A stretch of DNA of 64,000 bases from Cyclobacteriaceae bacterium (GTDB taxonomy: Bacteria > Bacteroidota > Bacteroidia > Cytophagales > Cyclobacteriaceae), in the NCBI GenBank assembly GCA_958296015.1, contig CATQIH010000014.1, positions 124,001-188,000 on the forward strand. The letters run 5' to 3'. Below, in pieces: positions 56,103-64,000 of this stretch (positions are counted from its first letter, which is position 1; every line of letters starts with the position of its first letter). Under the pieces are notes generated by a model, which saw only the letters and a program-made list of their open reading frames with translations, was not told the origin of the DNA and ran no database searches. Both the position numbers and the translations under genes were made by a program.

Positions 56103-57506
56103 ATGAGGCTTTCAAACATAGGACGTGGCAGATATGGCAAAACCCTGGCAGGCTGCCTGCTGCTACAGCTCACTTGCCTGCTCCCTGTAGCAGCACAGCA
56201 AAATACGCCAAAACAAATATTTGTGATGGACCTGCGTTCTGAGATTGATGCCCGCACCAGCCGCTATGTAGACCTTGCCCTGCAACGGGCTGATGAGATC
56301 AATGCCGACCTGATCATCATCGACATGGATACCTATGGAGGGGCACTGTACGATGCAGACGATATCCGCACCCGTGTGCTAAACTATAAGAAGCCGGTGT
56401 ATGTGTTTATCAACAAAGATGCAGCATCAGCCGGTGCACTCATCTCCATTGCCTGCGACAGTATTTACATGGCATCCGGAGCCAGTATCGGGGCAGCTAC
56501 CGTCGTCACGGGCGGCACAGGCGAGGCGGCACCTGACAAATATCAGTCGTATATGCGGTCTATCATGCGCTCTACGGCAGAGGCTACCGGGCGTAACCCG
56601 CAAATCGCAGAGGCAATGGTAGACGAAAACCTGGCGGTAGACAGTATCTCGCCGGCGGGCAAGGTCATTACTTTTTCTACCTCCGAGGCCATCAAATACG
56701 GTTATTGTACGGCTAAGGTAAACAATATTGAAGAAATACTGGAACGCAACCAGATCAGCGACTACCAGATCACACATTTTGAGCTGAGTACTGCCGAGAA
56801 AGCCATTGCCCTGTTTATTAATCCCTACGTCAGCGGCATTTTGATCCTGATCATGCTGGGCGGCATTTATTTTGAGTTACAAACACCTGGGGTCGGGTTT
56901 CCAATACTGGCCGCCTTCATTGCCTTGATTCTCTACCTGACACCTTATTACCTCAATGGCCTGGCTGCCAACTGGGAGATTGCCGCCTTCTTTGTGGGCT
57001 TTGCCTTGCTGGCACTGGAGATTTTTGTGATACCGGGCTTTGGCGTGGCAGGCATCAGTGGCATCGTCCTGATCGTCGGCTCGCTCGTCCTGATCATGCT
57101 CAACAACCAATCGTTTGACTTCTTCTTTGTCAATTCGCAAACCCTGGTGCAGGCCGTACTGACCGCTTTGCTGGGTGCTCTGGGAGGCATTGTGCTGATG
57201 TTTGCAGGCAGTGCCAGGTTTGCCAACAGCAAAGCCTTCAACCGCGTGGCCCTGCAAAACCGGCAAGATAGCAGCGCGGGGTATGTATCCAAACAACGGG
57301 AAGAAACTTCTATGCTGGGCAAAGAAGGCATGTCTTTCACCGTGTTGCGGCCCAGTGGCAAGATTATGATCGATGACCATTTGTATGATGCCTATACCCG
57401 CGGCGATTATATCTCTAAGGACGAAAAAATTGTCGTCGTGAGCGAAGAAGGCTCATCGCTTCGGGTAAAACTTGTCAAAGATATAGCTACTGAAGGGTTG
57501 GTGTAG
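56103..57506 (+). CDS. NfeD-family ClpP-class membrane serine protease
   Basis: A 467-residue protein from ATG 56103 with a signal peptide (LAGCLLLQLTCLLPVAAQ). Residues ~35-205 are a ClpP-class protease domain: LIIIDMDTYGGALYDADDI, the nucleophile serine in NKDAASAGALISIACD, and ASGASIGAATVV, which together form the Ser-Lys dyad region. Residues ~230-370 contain four to five transmembrane helices (ILILIMLGGIYFELQTPGVGF, PYYLNGLAANWEIAAFFVGF, FGVAGISGIVLIVGSLVLI). The C-terminal ~60 residues are the NfeD OB-fold domain (GKEGMSFTVLRPSGKIMIDD, RGDYISKDEKIVVVSEEG). The partner stomatin/SPFH gene often found next to it is not in the window. Confidence 0.9.
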   Translation: MRLSNIGRGRYGKTLAGCLLLQLTCLLPVAAQQNTPKQIFVMDLRSEIDARTSRYVDLALQRADEINADLIIIDMDTYGGALYDADDIRTRVLNYKKPVYVFINKDAASAGALISIACDSIYMASGASIGAATVVTGGTGEAAPDKYQSYMRSIMRSTAEATGRNPQIAEAMVDENLAVDSISPAGKVITFSTSEAIKYGYCTAKVNNIEEILERNQISDYQITHFELSTAEKAIALFINPYVSGILILIMLGGIYFELQTPGVGFPILAAFIALILYLTPYYLNGLAANWEIAAFFVGFALLALEIFVIPGFGVAGISGIVLIVGSLVLIMLNNQSFDFFFVNSQTLVQAVLTALLGALGGIVLMFAGSARFANSKAFNRVALQNRQDSSAGYVSKQREETSMLGKEGMSFTVLRPSGKIMIDDHLYDAYTRGDYISKDEKIVVVSEEGSSLRVKLVKDIATEGLV

Positions 57507-57638
57507 AAGGTGGGAGACCGAATACCGGAAACAGGGTATTAGCCATTGAAAACTTTTTTCGGTACCGCACCGGGCCGCCGGGCGGTGGCGACTGCCGGTG
57601 GGGCACCACTCCAGCTTCCCGTCTCCATTATCCGTATA

Positions 57639-57815
57639 TCAACTGCCACAGCCTACACAGTCTATCTGAGAATCCATAGGCTTGGCACCGGTCTGCTTCA
57701 TTTTTAGGTTATGGATTTTGTCGCGAATTTCCATGTCTTTGAACATATCCCCGGAAAGCTGTGTCTCCAGATCGGCAATTTCCTTATCCAGTGTTTGTGT
57801 GGTGTTGGCTTGCAT
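57639..57815 (-). CDS. Small cysteine-tailed protein
   Basis: A 58-residue protein from ATG 57815. A helical, charged middle (LDKEIADLETQLSGDMFKDM) is followed by a C-terminus IDCVGCGS with two cysteines, possibly for metal or redox function. Similar tiny Cytophagales proteins with a CxGCGS end exist, as far as I remember, without known function. It lies between two convergent neighbours' flanks, downstream of aceK on the same strand with a 109-base gap. Confidence 0.6.
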   Translation of the reverse strand: MQANTTQTLDKEIADLETQLSGDMFKDMEIRDKIHNLKMKQTGAKPMDSQIDCVGCGS

Positions 57816-57924
57816 ATGCGTTGGTTTAGTGATTTTTTGATACAACTGCCTCAAGATAAAAAAAGTTTCGAAGCCAGACTACTTGTGAAGGTTTATTTCT
57901 TTTTTAACCACCCTCATTCTCACA

Positions 57925-59577
57925 TCAATAAGGCTGAATATCAGTAAAGCCTTTGTTTTTGTGAAAATCTTTCCAGTGGTTCCAAAAATCCGTACCAAAG
58001 AGGTCGCCGTGATGTTCACGGAATAGCTGCCTGTAAGGGCCTTCGGGCACCATGAAGTTTTCTAGCTCTTCGGGAAAAATATCGTTTTCATGCACCACTA
58101 TCCAGGGTTCACTATCCCATAACTCTTCCTCATACCGGGGAACAGGCAGTTTTAGGAAGTCGCAGTCTGTGAGTAACACCACTTCGTCGTAGTCATAGAA
58201 CACTACACGTAAGTCGGAGGTCACGCCGAAGTTCTTGGTGAGCAGGTCACCGGGAAAGAGGTTGCTCATGGCCATTTCTTTGATGGCACGCCCATAGTCG
58301 ATGATCACCCGGGTGATGGCTTCTTCATCGTTTTCCTCCAGAAAAATATTCAGAGGAACCATTTTTCGTTCGGAAAACAGCTGCACAAAGATCACTTCCC
58401 GGTCGTGGATATGCACATATTCTCTGCACATGGTTTTCAGGTCTGCCAGTAGCTGATCATCAAAAGCCTGAACAGGAAACGTCCAGTGCTTAAAAAGCTG
58501 CACATCTGCCAATCTACCTACCCGATCGTGCTCTGCCACAAGCTTGTATTTGCCGAGCACTTTTTCCCGTGTCGTTGTTTTGGGCAGTGGTATATCATCT
58601 TTGATCACTTTAAAAACCAGGGGATAGTCCGGCAAGGTAAACACCAGCATCACCATACCTCTGATACCGGGAGCATGGTGCAACTTTTGACCGCAGGATG
58701 AAGCATGGCTTTTAAAGTTGTGCTGCACCAGCATTTTACCCCATTCCTGATAACCCAGATTGATCACCAATTGCTCGGTGCGCTTGTGTGGCATCACCGT
58801 TTGCAAAAAAGCAACAAGCCCTTCCGGGTCAGCAGTATTGACCAGGAAATATGACCTGGTAAATTCAAAAATACGGGTGATTTCGAGTTCGGTAAAAAGA
58901 AATGCATCTGCTCGGATGCCTTTTTCTGTATTGATAAAAGGAATAGCCAGAGGCGTTAGCCGAGTTTCCTGCCTGAGCAGCCCGACCAGATAAGCGTGCT
59001 GGTTTCTGTAAAAAAGCTGGGAAAGCAAGGTGACTTCTATGGTAGCTTTGCCTGCTATCTTCTGCAAATGGTTGGCCAGCAATGCTGCTCGTGCCGCAAT
59101 ATCTTCGTATGGCTCTGCAAAATCAGTAGTCCGGATAATTTGTGCACTCAGGTCGTAAAACGGGTAGTAACCATGAAGGCTTATCAGTTCTGTACACTCC
59201 TTTTGAATGGCAGGCATTGCATCAACAAAATTGTCTTCTGTAGGAGCAACCACAGGATATAGAGCCTGCTCAATGTCATACAGAAAGCTTTCAAAGAAGA
59301 TGGATGGCACGTCTGCAAGATTTTTCCGGGCGAGAGCCTTCACATCAGACCAAAACAGGCGGGTAGATTCGTCTTCGGGTAGTTGCGCAGTGATTTTCCG
59401 ATAGCATAGTTCAATATGCCGGTTAGCCAAGTTCAACCTGGTAAAATTGGTGCTTCTTTGCGCATTCCATCGCTGGTGTTCAAACTGAAGCTTTGCCACA
59501 TGCGAAAAGCTCTGAAATGCAGCATAGTAACTTGCACACTCATCCAGTACAAAGTTAGCTAATTTTTCTTGCTGCAT
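57925..59577 (-). CDS. aceK: Isocitrate dehydrogenase kinase/phosphatase
   Basis: A 550-residue AceK. The family's C-terminal kinase-like domain is clear: the ATP-binding loop and lysine in YPLVFKVIKDDIPLPK, REKVLGKYKLVAEHDRVGRLADV, PLNIFLEEN, and the catalytic stretch GDLLTKNFGVTSDLRVVFYDYDEV with its conserved Asp residues. The N-terminal regulatory domain starts ASYYAAFQSFSHVAKLQFEH. AceK phosphorylates and dephosphorylates isocitrate dehydrogenase, shifting carbon between the TCA cycle and the glyoxylate bypass. Its target gene icd lies 607 bases upstream on the same strand. The start overlaps the preceding carbonic-anhydrase-like gene by 23 bases. AceK is best known from Proteobacteria. 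Confidence 0.93.
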   Translation of the reverse strand: MQQEKLANFVLDECASYYAAFQSFSHVAKLQFEHQRWNAQRSTNFTRLNLANRHIELCYRKITAQLPEDESTRLFWSDVKALARKNLADVPSIFFESFLYDIEQALYPVVAPTEDNFVDAMPAIQKECTELISLHGYYPFYDLSAQIIRTTDFAEPYEDIAARAALLANHLQKIAGKATIEVTLLSQLFYRNQHAYLVGLLRQETRLTPLAIPFINTEKGIRADAFLFTELEITRIFEFTRSYFLVNTADPEGLVAFLQTVMPHKRTEQLVINLGYQEWGKMLVQHNFKSHASSCGQKLHHAPGIRGMVMLVFTLPDYPLVFKVIKDDIPLPKTTTREKVLGKYKLVAEHDRVGRLADVQLFKHWTFPVQAFDDQLLADLKTMCREYVHIHDREVIFVQLFSERKMVPLNIFLEENDEEAITRVIIDYGRAIKEMAMSNLFPGDLLTKNFGVTSDLRVVFYDYDEVVLLTDCDFLKLPVPRYEEELWDSEPWIVVHENDIFPEELENFMVPEGPYRQLFREHHGDLFGTDFWNHWKDFHKNKGFTDIQPY

Positions 59578-60076
59578 AAACTAGGTTTTCTCTGTATGCT
59601 TGCACAGGAACCTCCTCAAAAGCACTGTTCTTTCTGTGGTAGAGCAGCCCTCTGACTGCAATGTTTTTATCGTGTAAACAGCTCTTCAGTACGTCATGTT
59701 CCATGAGCTTTCTGGCTTGCGCCTTGACATTGAGTGCTGAAAGTCGCTGTGATTTTTTCTCATGATTGGTCATAGACTCTATGTCGTAAAAGTGATCGAT
59801 AAACAGCTCTCTGATCACTTCCTCAGATTTGGTATTGTACCCTTTTTCTCTTTGTATCACACTATTGATAAACCTGCTTGAAGTATCGTTGACAATACAT
59901 ATTTCACGAATAGATGCATATTTGAGAAAAGACACCAGCGAATAGGCCGTGCTGCTGTCCGAAAGATCAAAAACAGCAGCTAAGGCTGTCAGAAAATAAT
60001 TGTTCCCTGCATACCTACGGTCGATCATAGGTTCCATATGGCTGTCGGGGCAGATTAGAAATAGTGTGTTCTTCAT
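59555..60076 (-). CDS. Degenerate beta-carbonic-anhydrase-like protein
   Basis: A 173-residue protein from ATG 60076 (an upstream TTG at 60118 adds 14 residues). Its layout follows beta-carbonic anhydrases: TLFLICPDSHM matches the CxDSR strand and loop, RYAGNN matches the RNxAN segment, YSLVSFLKYASIREICIV matches SLxYAxxxLxVxxIxxCG, and SALNVKAQARKLMEHDVLKS then IAVRGLLYH match the C-terminal ENVxxQ...G..Y region. The second and third zinc ligands (GHxxCG) are replaced by NDTSSR, and the Arg of CxDSR is His. The N-terminal helical arm is absent. It is probably a non-catalytic protein that keeps the fold. It overlaps aceK, suggesting joint work with AceK. Confidence 0.6.
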   Translation of the reverse strand: MKNTLFLICPDSHMEPMIDRRYAGNNYFLTALAAVFDLSDSSTAYSLVSFLKYASIREICIVNDTSSRFINSVIQREKGYNTKSEEVIRELFIDHFYDIESMTNHEKKSQRLSALNVKAQARKLMEHDVLKSCLHDKNIAVRGLLYHRKNSAFEEVPVQAYRENLVYAARKIS

Positions 60077-60134
60077 AAGTGGGTTTTCTATAAGCACTCT
60101 ACTCAATGTGGCTAACAAAAATTATTACAGTTGG

Positions 60135-60169
60135 AAAAAAAGGTTGAGAGATCGCCAGACCTCTCAACC
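60135..60169 (-). terminator. Intrinsic terminator after icd
   Basis: On the minus strand a 9-bp stem GGTTGAGAG / CTCTCAACC with a 10-base loop is followed by seven T. It lies 15 bases after the icd stop and before the carbonic-anhydrase-like gene, so it should reduce read-through into aceK. Confidence 0.8.
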
Positions 60170-60183
60170 CATCTTCTGTGTCC

Positions 60184-61632
60184 TTACTGGCCCTGGCCCA
60201 GAGAAAAAGCGATTTCACCATCAAACCGGCAAAGGTTTTCCGTTTTGATGATATCCAGCCCCGCTTCAGTGATCAGCTGACTCAGCTTGATGACATGCTC
60301 GTAGGAAGCTGCTTTGTCCATCTTTTCGGAAGTGAATCTGCATCTCCAATGATCAGTACAGAAGGTTTCCGGCAATCCATCAGGAAATACTTTTACGCCC
60401 CGGTTGGTAATTAGCTGAATCTCAAAAGGACCGGAACTAAACTTGCTTAGCATATCGCCCAGCACGTTAGGGTCTCTGTTCTCCCCATTCCAGTGCAGAA
60501 AAATATCAACGCCTACCAGTTCCTTTTTGGCAGGAGTAAGTTGCTGAAAAGTGCCCTGAATCTGATGATTGCTCTCTGCATCGTAGCTTACCGGCTCCAG
60601 TTTTTCAGGTTTTTGTCCTAACCGCTCTATCACGGCATCGGCAAATCCGGAGGTTCCCACTTTTTTTGTGCTGATGCCTTCTTTGAAAAGATCGTACGTA
60701 TGTACTCCGTCTTCCAGCGTTTTTAGCCAGGCATTATGCACCTCTTCGGCAATCTCAGGCTGGTTGATGTAAACCAGCATCTGGACGGCTCCCAGCAGCA
60801 AGCCTGACGGATTGGCTGCATCCTGCCCTGCAATTCTGGGTGCAGAACCATGAATGGCCTCAAACATGGCGTAGTCGGCCCCAATGTTGGCACTGCCACC
60901 CAAGCCCACCGAGCCGGTGATCTGCGCGGCTACGTCTGATAGAATATCGCCATACAGGTTTGGCATCACAATTACATCAAACCGCTCAGGCGTGTCTGCC
61001 AGCTTGGCTGCCCCGATGTCTACAATCCAGTGTTCACTTTCCAGGTCGGGATATTCTGAGGCTATTTTTTCAAATGTTTTGTGAAACAGCCCGTCGGTGA
61101 GCTTCATGATGTTGTCTTTGGTAAAACAAGTCACTTTTTTTCTGCCATAAGCCTTGGCATATTCAAAAGCAAAACGGACGATCTTCTCGGTACCCGGCTG
61201 GGTAATCAGTTTCAGACACTGGGTTACCTCATCGGTTTGTTGGTGCTCAATGCCTGCATACAGGTCTTCTTCATTTTCGCGGATGATGACCACATTCATC
61301 ACCGGATGTTTGGTAGCTACATATGGGCTGTATGAAATACACGGGCGCACGTTGGCGTACAGGCCCAGGGTTTTGCGGGTAGTGACGTTCAGGCTCTTGA
61401 AGCCGCCGCCTTGTGGTGTGGTAATAGGTGCTTTCAAAAATACTTTGGTGCGTTGAAGCGATTCCCAGGATTCCGGGGCAATACCCGAGCTGTATCCCTT
61501 TAGGTACACCTGCTCTCCGATCTCAATAGGCTCAATGTCAAGCTGAGCACCAGCCGCTTTTAAAATGTTGAGTGTGGCATCCATAATTTCAGGCCCGATA
61601 CCATCTCCTTTTGCAACAGTGATTTTAGTCAT
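60184..61632 (-). CDS. icd: NADP-dependent isocitrate dehydrogenase
   Basis: A 482-residue decarboxylating isocitrate dehydrogenase of the longer Thermus/Bacteroidota type. It has GDGIGPEIMDATLNIL, the substrate loop GGGFKSLNVTTRKTLGLYANVRPC, YGDILSDVAAQITGSVGLGGSANIG, FEAIHGSAPRIAGQDAANPSG, and a C-terminal extension of ~130 residues (VDIFLHWNGENRDPNVLGDM). Ser80 in SLNVTTRK is equivalent to E. coli Ser113, the site modified by AceK. It oxidises isocitrate to 2-oxoglutarate in the TCA cycle. It is divergent from the LysR gene and followed by a terminator. Confidence 0.95.
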   Translation of the reverse strand: MTKITVAKGDGIGPEIMDATLNILKAAGAQLDIEPIEIGEQVYLKGYSSGIAPESWESLQRTKVFLKAPITTPQGGGFKSLNVTTRKTLGLYANVRPCISYSPYVATKHPVMNVVIIRENEEDLYAGIEHQQTDEVTQCLKLITQPGTEKIVRFAFEYAKAYGRKKVTCFTKDNIMKLTDGLFHKTFEKIASEYPDLESEHWIVDIGAAKLADTPERFDVIVMPNLYGDILSDVAAQITGSVGLGGSANIGADYAMFEAIHGSAPRIAGQDAANPSGLLLGAVQMLVYINQPEIAEEVHNAWLKTLEDGVHTYDLFKEGISTKKVGTSGFADAVIERLGQKPEKLEPVSYDAESNHQIQGTFQQLTPAKKELVGVDIFLHWNGENRDPNVLGDMLSKFSSGPFEIQLITNRGVKVFPDGLPETFCTDHWRCRFTSEKMDKAASYEHVIKLSQLITEAGLDIIKTENLCRFDGEIAFSLGQGQ

Positions 61633-61658
61633 TTTTGTATTTATTTTTTGTATGCGAG

Positions 61659-61715
61659 CAAAAGTATACAGACTAATCCATATATTTTAATTTATATTTG
61701 TTATGATATACATAA
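61659..61715. promoter_or_regulatory. Divergent icd / LysR promoter region with operator
   Basis: On the minus strand TACTTTTG (61659-61666) fits the -7 box of icd. On the plus strand TATATTTG (61693-61700) fits the -7 box of the LysR gene. Just after the latter lies the palindrome TTATGATATACATAA (61701-61715), a LysR-type T-N-A inverted repeat 9 bases before the LysR ATG, as expected for autoregulation and control of icd. Confidence 0.6.
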
Positions 61716-61724
61716 AAAATATTT

Positions 61725-62618
61725 ATGAACTATACGCTCCATCAACTTCAGATATTCCTCAAGGTGGTACAAACCAAAAGTATCACAAAGGCTTCCGAAG
61801 CATTGTACATGACGCAGCCCGCCGTTTCTATACAGATAAAAAATTTACAGGACCAGTTTGATATTCCGCTTACCGAAGTGATTGGCCGGAAATTGTATGT
61901 GACAGATTTTGGTCTGGAGATCGCCGCTCTTGCCGAGAAGGTAGTGCAGGAAGTGGCAGCCATCAACAACAAGACGCTGGCGTATCAGGGACTGCTCAGC
62001 GGAAAACTCGTCATCTCATCGGCTTCTACCGGAAAGTATGTAATCCCGTATTTTTTATCATCATTTCTAACCATGCATCCCGGCATTGATCTGGTGCTGG
62101 ATGTGACCAACAAAGCCAGGGTGGTTGATAGCCTGGTCAGCAATGATATAGATTTTGCAGTGGTTTCTGTATTGCCCGACAACCTAACTGTCAACGAGGA
62201 GCTATTGATAGAAAACAAATTGTACATGGTCGGAAAATCATCCGATTTGCCAGATGAGGCGCCTTTGATTTATCGGGAACAGGGATCGGCCACAAGAGTA
62301 GCGATGGAAAAGTACTTTGCCGATGTCAAAAACAAGCAGCGAAAGCGATTTGAACTTACCTCTAATGAAGCGGTAAAACAGGCTGTGATTGCTGGCCTGG
62401 GTTACTCTATTATTCCGCTGATCGGGATGCAGAACGAGCTTTTAAACCATCAGCTTCACATCATTCCGATTGAGGGAATGCCTATCACTACGAAGTGGAG
62501 GCTTATCTGGCTCAAAAACAAGAGGCTATCACCTGTAAGCAGTGCCTACCTGGCTTTCCTTCAAGCCAGCAAACAACAGATTCTCAAGCATAATTTTCAA
62601 TGGTTCCTGAATTTCTGA
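61725..62618 (+). CDS. LysR-family transcriptional regulator (CbbR/CysB-like)
   Basis: A 297-residue LysR regulator. The N-terminal winged helix-turn-helix is TLHQLQIFLKVVQTKSITKA, SEALYMTQPAVSIQIKNLQ. The effector domain runs from ~90 (GKLVISSASTGKYVIPYFLS, LVSNDIDFAVVSVLP, EAVKQAVIAGLGYSIIPLIG). It resembles CbbR-type regulators. It is transcribed away from icd with a shared 92-base promoter region, so icd, and perhaps the carbonic-anhydrase-like gene and aceK, are its likely targets. The effector is unknown. Confidence 0.88.
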   Translation: MNYTLHQLQIFLKVVQTKSITKASEALYMTQPAVSIQIKNLQDQFDIPLTEVIGRKLYVTDFGLEIAALAEKVVQEVAAINNKTLAYQGLLSGKLVISSASTGKYVIPYFLSSFLTMHPGIDLVLDVTNKARVVDSLVSNDIDFAVVSVLPDNLTVNEELLIENKLYMVGKSSDLPDEAPLIYREQGSATRVAMEKYFADVKNKQRKRFELTSNEAVKQAVIAGLGYSIIPLIGMQNELLNHQLHIIPIEGMPITTKWRLIWLKNKRLSPVSSAYLAFLQASKQQILKHNFQWFLNF

Positions 62619-62661
62619 CAGTGCACGCGCTTCAGTTACAAGCCGAAGCCAGATACAGTAC

Positions 62662-62814
62662 CTATATCTTCTGAAAAATTTTGGCATCCAGGTTCAGGTA
62701 ATGAAATTTATGTTTGTCTATCAAAGGCACCAGAGTATCATAAAAGCCTATGATGAGCAGCTCGCCCGAGTTGAGATGCCGGTAGAACTGATCCAGTAGG
62801 AATGCGCAATAAGC
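62662..62814 (-). pseudogene. C-terminal gene remnant, possibly CheR-type methyltransferase
   Basis: A 50-codon open frame without start, bounded upstream by a stop, reads LDQFYRHLNSGELLIIGFYD and ends LNLDAKIFQKI. The pattern (F..hL..GE.L.IG...) resembles the end of CheR-like methyltransferases, but the resemblance is weak. It is probably a leftover of a deleted gene. Confidence 0.35.
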
Positions 62815-62824
62815 TTAGGTATTT

Positions 62825-63514
62825 CTATACATTCAATACTTCTTCCAACAACTGTTTCAGTTCTTGCATGTTGTTAACTATAGCGATGGCACCTGCTTTT
62901 TTTACTACTTCGGCATGGCCTTCGGGAATATGGCTGGCAGCCAGAAAGCCTATCACCTGCATTCCGGCACTGTGCGCTGCGGTGACACCACTTTGGCTAT
63001 CTTCTACCACCAGACAGGCAGCAGGGTCTACGCCGAGTTGGCTGGCCGCGTACAAATATACATCGGGTGCTGGCTTGGGTTTGGCCACCATTTCGGCAGC
63101 AAACAGGTTTTTACCAAATAATTCGGAAAGACCAGCTACTCTGAGTGAGATCATCACCCGCTCCAGATCGCTGTTAGAAACGACAGCAACTGGGAGCCGG
63201 ATAGCATTGATCGTCTCTTTGGCTCCCGGAATGGGTTGTAGTTCATGATCCAGTGCACGATCTATCTCCAGCCGCAGCTTGGGCAGAAAGCTATCAGGCA
63301 AAGTAATTTGATACTCTTCGCTGATTAAGGCCAGCGTATCTTCTTCCTTTTTGCCAGCATACTTGCGTGCATATGTCTGCGGACTCATCCGGATGCCAAA
63401 TGCCTCTAGTTCACGCAGTGATACCTGGGAAGCGAGAATTTCGCTGTCTACCAACACCCCATCGCAATCAAAAATGACGCATTGAACAGGGCGGGTGATG
63501 TTTTGTGATTTCAA
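62825..63514 (-). CDS. HAD-superfamily hydrolase, beta-phosphoglucomutase-like
   Basis: A 229-residue HAD phosphatase. Motif I is IFDCDGVLVDSE (nucleophile Asp and acid Asp), motif II VAVVSNSDLERV, motif III lysine in KPKPAPDVYLYAAS, and motif IV VVEDSQSGVTAAHSAGMQVIGF. The helical cap follows motif I. Substrates of such enzymes are small phosphosugars or phosphoglycolate. The start is a TTG at 63514, since no ATG lies before the nucleophile motif. Confidence 0.9.
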   Translation of the reverse strand: MKSQNITRPVQCVIFDCDGVLVDSEILASQVSLRELEAFGIRMSPQTYARKYAGKKEEDTLALISEEYQITLPDSFLPKLRLEIDRALDHELQPIPGAKETINAIRLPVAVVSNSDLERVMISLRVAGLSELFGKNLFAAEMVAKPKPAPDVYLYAASQLGVDPAACLVVEDSQSGVTAAHSAGMQVIGFLAASHIPEGHAEVVKKAGAIAIVNNMQELKQLLEEVLNV

Positions 63515-63896
63515 ATGACTAACAATTAAGGGTTGGAGATGTACACCTTCATAAAGGCTTATCTGTATATGCTACGGCAGACACCTCATACGGTTCTGCA
63601 TAACAACGGTGAAATCGCCTGAAAGATAGAAATAACTTGCTAAAGTGCCATTTTTATTTCGTGCGTATGTTTGCAAGCGTATTGCTGCAATACAATGCTT
63701 TCATATTTATCCTGATAAAAAATATGTTCGTATACTTGCAGCCTGAAATTACACCGATTTTCTAACCAATTCAGCATCAGAAATTGACTAATTGAATACT
63801 GAGCGATAATATTTTTACGTTTGGTTAATATTTTGGTATAGTATTTTCTTATTACTGGTGTAAGATTTTATGATCTAATTAATAACATTATATCTT
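63515..63896. other. 382-base intergenic region
   Basis: A very AT-rich spacer between the HAD gene (minus) and the partial plus-strand gene. I see no repeat, RNA gene or good match to TAnnTTTG. It must contain promoters for both sides. Confidence 0.4.
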
Positions 63897-64000
63897 ATGG
63901 GTTCAAAAAACACGACGATCTCTTCCGGCAGAAGTTTGCCACAAACAGTTAACCAGGTTTTCAGAAAGTTTGGCACGCATCAGTTTATCATACTGGCTTT
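63897..64000 (+). CDS. Start of an unrecognised gene, cut by the window end
   Basis: An ATG at 63897 opens a frame that runs off the window after 34 codons (MGSKNTTISSGRSLPQTVNQ, then VFRKFGTHQFIILA). The last residues are hydrophobic and could begin a transmembrane helix. Nothing can be said about function. Confidence 0.4.
   Translation, partial: MGSKNTTISSGRSLPQTVNQVFRKFGTHQFIILA

Noticed and set aside
57507-57638. GC-rich hairpin-like stretch after the NfeD gene
   Set aside because: Pairing is irregular and there is no T-run, so it is not called a terminator or repeat.

Overview
The window is a chromosomal segment of a Bacteroidota bacterium, most likely of the order Cytophagales. The evidence is two secreted proteins with type IX secretion (T9SS) C-terminal signals (one sorting domain, one gliding-motility-associated domain), a MG2/TonB-plug surface protein, promoters of the Bacteroidota type (-7 box TAnnTTTG), weak Shine-Dalgarno sequences, and many lipoproteins and families typical of this phylum. 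I see no rRNA, tRNA or CRISPR array. Genes lie on both strands in short operons.

Layout. 1-4440: the tail of a VWA-fold membrane protein, a GRAM-like protein, and a YidD-like protein paired with a small membrane protein. 4441-5890: a scar in which a DUF433 gene runs into the 3' end of a clpC-like gene, followed by a repeat-rich spacer. 5890-13800: a frameshifted cation/proton antiporter, a GH140-like secreted hydrolase, a membrane protein, the bifunctional rhamnose-catabolism enzyme RhaEW and a GntR regulator. 14113-15781: a frameshifted AAA ATPase-DUF4435 fusion resembling the single-chain form of the PARIS anti-phage system. 15785-22272: oxidoreductase, Uma2 nuclease and tryptophan 2,3-dioxygenase as an operon, a large Kelch/PKD T9SS protein, and ttcA. 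22591-27040: a complete RND efflux operon (adaptor, pump, outer-membrane channel) in which every gene is broken and the pump lacks about 1.3 kb. 27100-37704: MG2/TonB-plug protein, DUF885 hydrolase, FG-GAP T9SS protein, nicotinamidase and GAPDH. 37705-41404: a FtsX/MacB-type permease next to an antitoxin/PIN pair, with a truncated second copy of both ends of this module alongside. 41520-46851: an operon of three periplasmic prolyl isomerase or chaperone proteins plus a MoxR ATPase. 46879-57506: small envelope proteins, an ECF sigma factor, pheS, a four-gene operon containing a LysM protein, and an NfeD/ClpP-class membrane protease. 57639-62618: isocitrate dehydrogenase, a degenerate beta-carbonic-anhydrase-like protein and AceK (isocitrate dehydrogenase kinase/phosphatase), divergent from a LysR regulator. 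62662-64000: a gene remnant, a HAD phosphatase and the start of an unrecognised gene.

How the genes work together. The clearest functional unit is icd, the carbonic-anhydrase-like gene, aceK and the LysR gene. It holds an enzyme, its reversible kinase/phosphatase, a zinc-less enzyme-like protein overlapping aceK, and a regulator on a shared divergent promoter. The best candidates for something little described are this pseudo-carbonic anhydrase linked to AceK and the fused PARIS-like defence gene. The window also shows much recent rearrangement: the decayed efflux operon, the clpC/DUF433 chimera, the permease/PIN scar and several families of REP-like or MITE-like hairpins. Some single-base frameshifts could be sequencing errors. 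The clustering of lesions in the efflux operon argues for real decay there.
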